A program made the position numbers and the translations under genes. The notes below the pieces were generated by a model, which saw nothing but the letters and a program-made list of their open reading frames with translations, did not search any database and was not told the DNA's origin. Below are positions 21,201 through 33,200 of a stretch of DNA of 64,000 nt, piece by piece. The stretch is from Helicoverpa zea. Taxonomy: Eukaryota > Arthropoda > Insecta > Lepidoptera > Noctuidae. Positions within the stretch are counted from its first letter, which is position 1, and every line of letters begins with the position of its first letter. The stretch covers positions 8,315,501-8,379,500 of the forward strand of contig NC_061452.1 in assembly GCF_022581195.2 (NCBI RefSeq). Direction: 5' to 3'.

Positions 21201-24200
21201 GTAGCTATATGTAGTTTATCAGTTGTGTTAGCACCCATAACACAAGTTAATTAATAACTTAAAATGAGGCTAACCGACCGTGTGTGAAAAAGTGTCCCGG
21301 CATTATTTATTTATTTGTCCCGGCATTATTTAACAACTTCCTGACTGATCCAGCTGTTAGGCCCAGCAGTACCATGTTGTCTGCATAACTAAGTATAAAA
21401 TGTTAGAAGTCGTCCTTACTTAGTAACTTTACTTTAAAAAACCTTAAACCACTGTAGACTTGGTATGCGTATAATCATGCCTTTAACAGCAAAACATCCG
21501 TATAAGGAATTTAAAATTGAGATAAATCGTCTTTGTGTGGCCAAGCTGAGACGACAATTTGTCATATGAGACATAAGAGCCCACATAAAGCACGGACCAA
21601 ACAGAACTTACAAAGAGGCTTTTCACGCAAACTACAGAATAGAGGCGTTCGCCCAAACACCTCCGCTAATGGCCACGCTCGCCGTGCCCGTTTAGGTACG
21701 GGCCATTATTTCATTTTTGTGAGACCCTCGACGTCATTTGTCAGCGCATCATCTCTTTTCAGTCGTCGGCGGTTCGTTGGGCCGACAAATTGCATGGAAT
21801 TAGTCACGTGGTCGCGGTAAGGTGACGAAAAAGGTGACACGTCGCCTTACGACCGAGAGTGCGCGGTGCCCGTGACTTACGGCAATCAATCTTACTTGGA
21901 GGCTTTTGTCATGCACGCATCTCTTGAGCATTCTTTTAACAATATATTAATCTTCAATGGCTTTAGATTAACCGCATTAGCATTATCTTTGTACCATTTA
22001 TAGTCGTGTTGAATAGTCAGTTAGCTAGGCATGTTCAAGGTTTTAACGAAGTTTATCGCATCGTATATCTGGCGATCAACAAGACTCACCTTCTGGAGAA
22101 AGCAGACTCGCAGTGTGCACAGCGGTACTTGCGGTCCCCCGTGTGCAGTTTGACGTGGCGATCTCGAGAACGTTTGTGCTTGAACAGTCGTGAGCAGAAC
22201 TCGCACCTGAATGGCATCTGATCCGAATGGGTCTGAAACAATTGCATAGCAAAACTGAAATCTGGTATCTTCAAGTTTGATGCAAAATTCAAACTATCAA
22301 AGTAAGAATGACTCAGTTTTAAATTATGTGTAATAGCTGAATAATATAATGGATATATTTCAATTAAATGAGCTGTTTCAATTAATCTTATTTTGGCTAG
22401 GTGGTTTCTCAAATTCTCATGCATACCGTCGAATCTAACAACATTAAATCGATTATATGAGTACAGATTACAATGTGTACACATTAACGTCACACAATAT
22501 CGAATCGAAATAACTTCGGGTGCGCTGATCATAAAAACTATCGTGAGAAAGATCTCTGAACAATGGACTGACTACCGATCCGCCTGCGTGATCTGGCCAG
22601 CTTACGATCTACCGGCATTTTGTGTCAATAGAGAGAAAAAACACGAAGGACCCAGTAAGCTGGTCGTGACGTCCGAATAAGATATCAACCTTTGGGAACC
22701 GCTGCTTCATCGCGTCGATCGATTACTACTGATAATTGTACAATTAATTATCTCCATATCGGTTTTTTTGATCTTCCTGGTATACATTTACGTAGTACAG
22801 CAAGCAATGACATATAAATATGTTCGCTACTAAAGTACTTAAATGGTAAATTCCTAAGAAAACTGAAGTTTATACCATTAGTTTCGTTGCAGTGCTAACA
22901 AGTCCTATTCTTGAAATGGTAGAGTTTCACAACGAATCCGAAGCTGCAGTATAACGAATCGATACGTGTAAGCGATAAAATTCCTGCGCGGGAGCAGCGT
23001 GCTTATCACAATGAGATGGATTTGATCGGTAATGTTCACCGGAACGCCTCTGCTGCGAACAACACGTTTTGAGTTGCGTCTCCTTGTAACGGTTGATAGA
23101 AATAAAAATAATGTCCAGACTGGACAGGTTATGCAATGCTTTTCAAAGTTTTTACTATGTAGTTGTAGGCTGTTCGTAGATTTTGCCCTGCACTCCATAG
23201 TCACATCACAGATCTAGGTGACTCATATTATTCTATAACAAAAAACAAATAATAAAGAAGACAACTATGGATCATGATCATCATAACTATCTTACATGAA
23301 TATGTACTGTGCAAAATTATACAAACTCCATGCTTATTGATTTATTATGAGAACACAATCATTAAACGTACGCAGCCATATAAGAACTCCAAAGTTATTT
23401 TGTATCTAACGTGACGAAATAGGTTTGGTTGTAAAAAGCAAGTATTATTGGGCTCACTGAAAAGATTATTCATGAGTTAGGACATAAAGAGGATGCTAAT
23501 GCGGTGCTGATGAATAGCGTGTGGCAGGGAGATAATGAGAGCCGTCCACGTCGCCGGCCTTCGCACCGCCGTGAACTGGACCTGGGCATAATAGACTCCC
23601 AAACTGACAGCCAGTTCACGCTTTTACTAATTGACCACCTCCGCGACATTCATTCAGAACAACGCTAAACAAACGAATGATTGACTCGACAACTTATGCT
23701 AACACGTTTAGCGTTTTGCATTTGAAATATAACGTGTTTTTACAATTTGGATTAGGTTCGTAACAATGAATTTGAGCTCCAAAAAAGATGATGTGTTCGG
23801 GTGAGGGTTTAGCAAGGTCGTGAGATCCCAATTACTGCAGGAGCGATCGTTTTAGCGCCATATATCAATTTGTTAGCGTTACCTTGTTACTGACACACCT
23901 CCTCAGTCCTCATGGTATAATATTCGTTATGCATGTTTAGCACTATGACATCCGTATTTTTTCTGAAATTAGAGCATTTTTTTGCTACGTAAGCAAACGT
24001 GTCGCTAAATTCCCGCATGTTTGACGCAAAATATTGTTGATAAATACCTGTACTGTACGTATAATTACCTCGCTAACCTTCGACGACAAATGATTATAAT
24101 ACATGCCATGATAACTTGCAGACATAAGAACTGTTTGATTTAATTGAAGTGATAAAGTCTCGACTAAGTTTGCACTATAATTCTATGGACTTACAAAATT

Positions 24201-27200
24201 GATAAATAAGCGACCGTCCGTAGCATCACCTACATATCGCCTGATATATTTATGTTCTACATGGAAATCGAACCCATATCCCATGCAATAAGAAATTAAG
24301 CCTAGAATCGCAAGACGGACTAGACATCAGTAATAAAGCCGTTGAAGAAAAGATAGGTGCTCCGGCTTTTAATTAAGCGTTGTATATCTAGGATGTTCAG
24401 TCATTTGCGTTGAAGATGTTTTTATTACACGACAGAAGATCACCTCCTGGCTTAGGTATCACGAGTTGCAATCCACAGATTGATAAGTGCCGCGTATCCT
24501 GGCGCAGTCAGCAGCAATTATGAGCACAGAGTCCGCTCTAATTGGGCTAAGTGGGCTCGCTTCCGCCGCCACAAAGCTTTCTTCTTAGATCTACTGTTTT
24601 ACTATTATTTTATGACAACTATAAAGTTTTAAGTTTACTTTCTTATGTTGTCGTCAAGTTTAACGTACTTATGTCCACATTTCAGTCTAAGATTGGTTTT
24701 TCATTTTCAAGACATTCGTTTGGTCGTCTTAAGATCATGGCGGCGGCGAACATTCCAAACAAATGAAAACGGGGGTGTGTCTTGCAGATGCCACCTTCAT
24801 AAACATAAGTATATCGTGCCTGAAAAACATGCTCGAGCAATACGAACGAAGATAGATCTTAGAGGTATAAAAATCTCAAGATAACGTAGCAATCGGCTCA
24901 GTAGCAGATCACTTATCTCCGGACTTTTATAGCCCTAGTAGCCCAAGCACTTAACTACGTATTCATTTAATCGTACTGATTAAAAACCAAAAAGAACAAA
25001 ATTCTAATTAAATTCCATTCACATAAAGCAGTGACGCGACTCGCAAGTGATATTTAAATCACATGTTGTGATTAGCGGTGAGTGACGTGCGAATTTTACC
25101 GCGAAGCGCCTGCGCACGAAGCACTCCACATCGGCACCGGTACGGCAACACATAAACATAGCAGCGGCATGTTTACTCCACTCACTTAATTGGAGCAATC
25201 GGCCCCTGACAGAATTAATAAATTTGATCGTCCGTGCACGATAAATCGCGCCCGCTCCGCCAGCGCCCATGCCCACGCACTCACTTAAGAGGAAGCTACC
25301 CTCAGCGTAGGCCAATTAGACGCTCGCGAGATTGACAATCGATTAATCTTTACTCGCTTTCTTAAAGACGTTATTTTATTATGTTTGCGATATTACTGTC
25401 TGCGATTAATTGTCCTGCACTTATGTTAAGTTCATAAAAATGTTTTGTTACTTCTACAAAATATTGGCCCTTGTCATCATGATGCTTCGTGCGAGAATTC
25501 AATAAGCGAAACGATTCGGAGACGCGACGGGGGCCCGGCCCCTGGGTGCACGGCGGAGCCCTGCTGTCCGCCGCGTGCTGCTCCCACCATGACACTACAC
25601 GGCGCTTATGGTAAAAAGACACGCGAATGGTATGTATCAAGGTTCGTTATTTAAACTGGTAACAAATACCGTGAGAGCGACCGACATTATATTCCTAATG
25701 GTGGTGTTTTCCGAGTAAAGCTCACCAAGAACATTTTAAACTAGTTTGAGGTGAACATGATAGTCAATAAAAGCTTGAGAATGGCCAGTGGTTGACTACT
25801 GAGCGACTTTCTCAGATGAATTACAGTGCGACATCGTCGGTTCACATGGTCAGGTGCGGGCAGACCCCGAGGTCAACCGGGACGGCGCTATGGCCCTCAT
25901 CTCTGTGGCGATAACACCAGCTGACGAGACCTCACGCGAGCTCCATTTTGATATTGTTTGTAGTAATGTTCATACGAATTAAATGTTGACATTAACATAA
26001 CTCTGTTTGTGTCAAAACCGGTGCTCACCACAAAAAAAAAAACTTAAGTACTACACGAATAGAATAAAGTTAATGTAACCCCTTCACTACGCGGTGCGCA
26101 TGCAGAAAAATGTTAGGCTTTATGATAAAAAATCTTAATATTCTCGTGAATCACAAGTTCTCCGAAACAGTAGCTCTACTTCGTTGGTGCTCGTACCTAC
26201 TGTTATTAAGATGTGAATCTTACCGCGCGGTCTAATTTTTTTCTTTGTACATAAGTAACAACTGCTGGTATGTCGAAATCAACATTTTGTAGCCTAGCAT
26301 AATACCATCATTACTAATACGACAGTAGAAAAATATCGTAGGACATATTGATCATGACCATCATCATGTCATGATGACCATTTACGAGCAGTAACGAATT
26401 GACAGTTGGAAGGAGAACTGAGTACCTTTGCAATGCACGAAGTTCAACTCGCCATACAGTTACAAAGCTAAGTTATGAGATTGATGATCTTGCTAAATTC
26501 AACGAAAGTCAAAATAATGGCGAATCGCAAATATAAATCTGATCCATTTTGTTGCACTAGCACTAACAGAAAATCTTTTGTTCACTTTCTTTATACTCTC
26601 GTACAAGATATTGCGGTACCTACTTATATATCTCTGGTTGGAAAGTTTTACGATTTCGATTACGTCTATCGAGTACAATACGTATCGGTCGAATTAATTA
26701 AGCTGGATGGCAAGAACAGTTTCAAGTTATCAAATGTGTTTCAGCATTAAAGTTATATTTTACAGTAGAGGTTTTACTGCTTAACGATTTCTCCGGAGGC
26801 GCAACGAGAACAAGACGAATGGCGAGTATGCGCGGACTCTGTAATTGATTTATTCTTATAATGATCGCCTTTCCCAAGCAGCGGCGCGATGATAAAGGTG
26901 TGGCGAGCTAGGCTAGGGAGTTGTTATCGCGAGCCTATTTCCGGCCGTCACCGGGCTGCTGTCGCGGCTCGCGACGCGATCATCGCGCGATACATTTGTC
27001 GGCGCACACCCGACACCAGCAGCGGTCGCCGCGATGCGCTGATCCATATCGACGCGAGCGCAACACGCCAATTGCATACCGATAATCTAATGAAATCCTT
27101 TCTAGATATTCGTCTCTCTTATCTCGAATTCATATGAGCGAGACCTCCCCTAATTCTAATTTTGAACGAGGTGACGGTTTTGCCACTTGGAGAGTACGTG

Positions 27201-30200
27201 AAGATCCATATCCGTATGTAGGCGAGCAGCTCGCGGCGGCATGCAAAGTGACGTTTCTATTTGTCGTATCTCTGCTAGATCTGTCTCGGCGTGTGTCGTA
27301 ATCGTAACGCGGCGAGATCGGCGCGACACAAAGGAGCCGAGATGTACGGCCGGCATAATGGCCGCTCACGTCACAGCCCTCACCAGCGAGCGGTGCAAGC
27401 CGAGAGCGATGCATATCTACGCACCGGCTCTGTAAATGGGCTGTTTTGGGTATCTACTCGCTAATGAAGCACAGGCATGCATGGCGAAACTGGCCTGTGG
27501 ATGCACAGATATGATTGCAGCCTCAGCAGTCGTATTGTCTGCGAAGCTGTTAGCTTCGTTACTTTATGGAAATGAGACGACGGCAGGCAGACATACATTA
27601 CCTGCAAATATTACTCGCTGGACTAGATCTCCTGTGAATATGTCTCACAGAGTTTAATGAAGATTGCGGGTGTAGGCTGGTGTGCGTTGGTTAACTGTCA
27701 TTCAAGTACTTAACTGAGATAAACGTACCTGTTCATGTTTCTTAAGATAAGAGAGCCTCGGGAAGGCCTTGTCGCAGAACTGGCACTGGTAGGGGGTGTG
27801 CTCGGTGGCGCCGAGCGTGAAGGGTGGCTCGGCCTCGGCGTCGGCGGCGTCGGCCGAGGTGGGCGTGGAGGCGGGTGACGGCGAGGGCTCCGGCGTCGAC
27901 GACGGCCAAGAGCTGCCCGCCGTGCTGCCCACGCTGCCCAGCGCCTCTGTCAACACACAACCGATAACGATCATCAGTCATTTATCAGCTCTCAACAACA
28001 ACTTTTTAGCTATTTAGCTCTTTAGCTATCGATAGTTGTGTTTCTAAAGAAAGGGGAACAACTCAAATCCAGACAACGCTCAAACTCTATTTTATATTGT
28101 CAGAGCTTTCACATCACTGATGTGATTCAACAGTAAGGTTCGATCAGCGACAATCCCGATTGTATTCTGAGTCGGTAATGTAATATATTGATATGAGCAC
28201 CACCTCTATAGGCAGATGACGGTACCTATGTTTATTTATTTAAAATAGAATGTTCGATACCCAGAACTACTAGATATCTCTTAGTACATGTATAGGAGTC
28301 TACCTACATTGACAGAAAAATACACATTATACATTTTACATTATTTAACATGATTTTCTTTTCATCGATTAATTAAAGAAAACCATAACATTTAACATAA
28401 ACGGTAACGGTTAACAAAAGAACAATGTCAGGTTTCGGCCCACCTAATCAACTTTTAAAAGTAAATTCTCACGGACACAAAGTTCTTTACTACAAAAATT
28501 TAAATATAAAATATTTAATTGTTATCTAGAACTTTTCAAATAAAAATATCATATTATTTTGTTTATCGAGTTCAGGTTTTTCGTTTTAATAATTTGGAAT
28601 AATTTGGTTTTGAGAAGTTCAATGCAAAAGTGGAAAACATAGAAAAGCTTCTGACATTAAACTACACAAAAAACTGTAAGAATTTTCACTGTACATGAAA
28701 TATTTTTATTGAGCCTAAGTTACTATGGACGTCTGACATTGTTCTTTAAAGTCCTCTTTAAAAACCACTTGACAAACGATCAAAACAAGATTCAGCACGC
28801 ATTTGGGTAAATGTTATTTATAAACTATGAAATTATTTTGGTTCTTTTATTTTATTTATATTTTTATACTTAACCGTCAAATCCGTAGCGGACCCCAATC
28901 GGATTCTGTAGGCCAAGCACGAATATCTAACGTATTCGTATCGACAATGTATCGAGGCCTCGATTCGAAAACGGAGTTTGTCGATAGTAGGCAGCACGAA
29001 CCACATTCGAAGCACTATCGAACACTCGATTCGAATTCTAATGTGACGTCATGCAAATGTAAATAGGGACGCGCCATAGTGAGCAAAATGAACGAATGTT
29101 GAATGAATCGTGCGTTCGAAAACTAACTCTAGTTATTAATATTTTTTTCACCTTTGATTAAACGTTTTATTATTATTAAATTATAATAAAAACTGAATGT
29201 TATATAAAGAAGAGACCCAAAGTTAATTATTAGACATTATAAAATGGCATTATCTTTAGCAATATAACATAGTTACGGAGATTTTTTTTTTTTTAAATGA
29301 CGTGTACCGAACGCACCCACTTGACATCCGACGCGCGTAATGGCGCCAAATTTGTTTATGTTTTGCTACACAACAAAAGTATTTCTGTTTTTTTTTGCTA
29401 CAAAGTGCTTTTAATATAATAAATAATTATGCGAACCAGTCAGACGCAGTATGAAATGATGGTGGAATTCATGGAAGCGTGAGTAAACAGTTTTAATAAG
29501 TTTGAGTGGCATAAACTTTAGTGTGAAGTATTTTAAGTGCAATGCTATTTCTATTCCAGAAACGGAGATTTGTCAAAACCTTCAGGCGGCCCACGAGGTC
29601 GCAATTTCATAAATATGAAATGGAAGGAGTTGTCAAATCAATTAAATAGTGAAGGCACAGGCGAATCAAGGTCTGAGGAGAAATGGCGCAAGGTATGTTA
29701 ACTCAAGTGACGCTATTTTTTTTTGTTGTTGGGGCACTTGAATAAAGTCACTCTTAAGTGTCTGCTTTAATTAGTTAGGTATCCAATATCTTTGTGTGAA
29801 GTAAGTTTGTTTGGAATTCCTGCTTAAATAATTGTTTTTTAATTCAAGGTGTGGAGCGATTACAAAAATAATTGCAAGAAGAAGTGTGCCAAAATTAATA
29901 GGGCTGCTAGTGGCACTGGTGGAGGGCCAGCACTTCAATTATCCTTGACTGATTTAGAAAACCGAGTCATGCAGATAATTGGAGTGCAGGCAGCTACTGG
30001 CTTGGTGGTGGAAGAAGCAGGGTTTCAACGGGTTAGCTACTTACTTACCTATTTTTAAAATTGTTTTTTTTTCTTTATTAACTAGTAATTATTATTTTTT
30101 AATTTCAGGAAGCTGCTGAAATTTCTCAACCATCAGAGATGAGAGTTCCTGATGCACATGTGGATGACTATGAAATAGGTAAATATGAATTTTACTTTTA

Positions 30201-33200
30201 TAATAATTTTTTTAAATTAAATTAAAACTTTTATAAATTAATCAATTTATGTAAATATGTTTAATGTGGTTACAAATATTTGCTATGTATGTTTATGCAT
30301 CCATAAATTAGGTACATAAAAGCATCATAATGTTTGTTCAATGTCAAGTCTTGAAAAAAAAATATTTATACATAAATCCCAATAAATTTATACATAAAAT
30401 ATTTAGACATAAATATCACATTACACAGTAAATGTTTTTTCTATGAGAACTCAAGTTTCTGCTAATAAGAAAAAGGCCTAGTCAAATTAACATTAATAAA
30501 ATGTTTTACAGATTGGAATATTCCGGGCACAAGTAGTCAGCCAACAGTGGCTCCCCCTAGACCGCCGAGTCCACGAGATGAAACCCCTGTTCTCCCATCC
30601 ACTGATCCTCAAATACATGAAGAGGAGATGTGGAAACCACCACCACAAAAAAAAGCCAAACAACATATAGGAAAAATGTTTTTAGAAGCAGATAGAAAGG
30701 CAAAGGAGTATGCTAGAGAGCGTGATAGGGCCTATGAAGAATTAGAGAAAGAGCGGTTGCGGATTAGGACAGAAGAATTGAGAGTTAGAGAATTAGAGGT
30801 GAAAGAAAGGGTGAGACAAAGAGATGATGAATTGAGAGTGAGAGAATTAGAGATGCATGAAAGGGTGAGACAAAGAGATGATGAATTGCGATTACAGGCT
30901 AAATGGTTGGACTTTATGAAAGAGGCTATGGAAGTTTTTGTAAGGTGTATGGAAAAAAAAACTTAGATTAAGGTTATTTTTTAATTGTTCAAAAATGCAA
31001 TTTTTAAAATTATTAATAAAGAATTAAAGTTATGAGTGTAATCTATTAATTCTATCTACTAAAATATTCCTCATCGCCCTTCCCCTAATTAAGTCATCTC
31101 CTCCATTTTCCTGAAAAAGATGGTCAGAAAAAGATAAAGATATGTTTTGGAGTTCTTCTGGTTCCGGTTCGGGTACGTTAAATTTTAGGGCTAAATTATG
31201 CAACACACTGCACGCAGTAATGATTTTTGCACATTTCTCCGGTCCATAGTGGAGTGTGCGATCTTTACATAAGCAACGCCATCGGTTTTTTAATCGGCCA
31301 AAAGTATTTTCTATAGCCACCCTCGTCTTTCCATGGACTGCTGTGTATTTGTATGCTGGAGTCCCTTCAGCAGCATCCGGAATTGGTGTCATTAACCAGG
31401 GGCGTTGTGGATAGCCGGAATCACCTGTAAATATTCAAAACTTTAATTTTTAAATATTCAATCTTTTTTTATTTTCAATTATCTTGTAAACTAGCTGACC
31501 TAGCAAACTTTGTGTTCCCATATTTTTTACCCGATTTTTTTAATTATTTTAGTTTAGTAAAAATCGTGTTCCTGACTAAAACGAACACAACAAAGAATTA
31601 TCCAATTTACAGAATAGTCGTTTGAAAATTATACGTCTACATTAGATTACAATTACAAATATATTCGGCAAATCAATTTTATTATTTATGTAGATGGATG
31701 AATTTACTTGATTGTTACTAACCTAATAACCATACATGTTCATTATTTCGATGTAACTCCTGCATGTAGTTATTAGCTAGGCTATTTTCCCATATGAAAG
31801 CGTCGTGGGTGGCTCCTCCATATTTTGCATTCACATTTAGAATTCGGCCGTCACTATCACATATCTAAAATAAAGATAAAACCATTAGTAGGTACACTGG
31901 TATACCATAGTAAAGTGGTACATACATAATGCTAGTATGTTATTAGTAGTGCTCAATCGCATACATAGTTACAAAAAACGAAATGCTTACCATTTGTACA
32001 TTTAATGAATGAAAATGTTTTCTACAATAAAATAAATGTTCAATTTCTTTCCTGGGTGTAAAAATATGGAAATGGCATCCATCAATGCATCCTATAACTC
32101 CAGGAAAACCGTACTTCGCAAAAAAGCTGTAAGACAAAAATAAATATATTTTAATAGGCAATCATATGTTAGTATTAGAAATTAATGTTAAAAAGTATAC
32201 AATAACACTATGTTTTAAACGTACTTCTACAAAAAAAATACTTAGATACATTTCCCCTCATAGATACCTATCACAATGTTCATACTAACTTGCTTTTTAC
32301 TAGGTCTCTTTCAGCTCGAGTACTGGGGAATCTTATAAAGGTGTTAAGGATTGCAGGAGTTACAAGAGCATCAGTGACTTCCTTCACACATTTGCTCACT
32401 GTTGTTTGGCCCAAATATTTAGCCATTCCCACTATTCGCTGATATGAACCATTGGCATAAAAAGATAATGCACAAAGAACCTGAAACATAAAATATTTAC
32501 TTATTTGATTTTAAGGATGTAACAATTTACTATTAGCTTTATAGATACCTATTTTGTCATATTAAATAAGTTGCAATTCGGTATACACTTCCATTTCAAT
32601 ACTGAAATACAAGTAGAAGATATTGAATAGGTATATTTATGTAGAATCTAAGTGGTTAGGTACCTACCTTAAGTTCTAGACTAATTCTAGAACTCGATGT
32701 TAATGATGTTTTATGTTTAAGTTGCTCACAGAGGAACTTAAAAGCTTCTTTATTTAGGCGATATCTATTTTTAAATTCGGTTTCATTTATGTCCAGTGGG
32801 TTAATTCTATTCCTAAGTTTTGCTCTGCGCGTAATTTCTCTACAATGATTAAAAATAAACATATAATTAACTCAATTTTTTTCAAACACATTAATTCAAT
32901 AGGTACGCAAATAAATAAAATATGATTTAATTACTTACCTTGTTTCTCGTGATTGATATCCATAATTTTCTATTAAATTTGCCGCCAAAAAATAATATGC
33001 GGTACTACGTTCATACAGTGGCGGTCTTTGCATTTTAAATTATATTGAAGCTATTACTAATTGTTCCAATAACTTAACAATAATTTTAAAACACTTTTAT
33101 TCACAAAACTAACTCTAAACAAAACATAAACACGGTTAAAACTATATTTTTACACTTCTCGAAACCTTTCTCACCGACTATTTTCAAGTGAATAATGTTT

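Larger units (their letters stand above)
20168..22089 (-). other. Oaz intron with LINE relic and nested SINE
   Basis: Besides the LINE and SINE listed separately, 21440-22089 has no exon. It includes a GC-rich patch at about 21640-21880 that could be regulatory. Confidence 0.5.
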
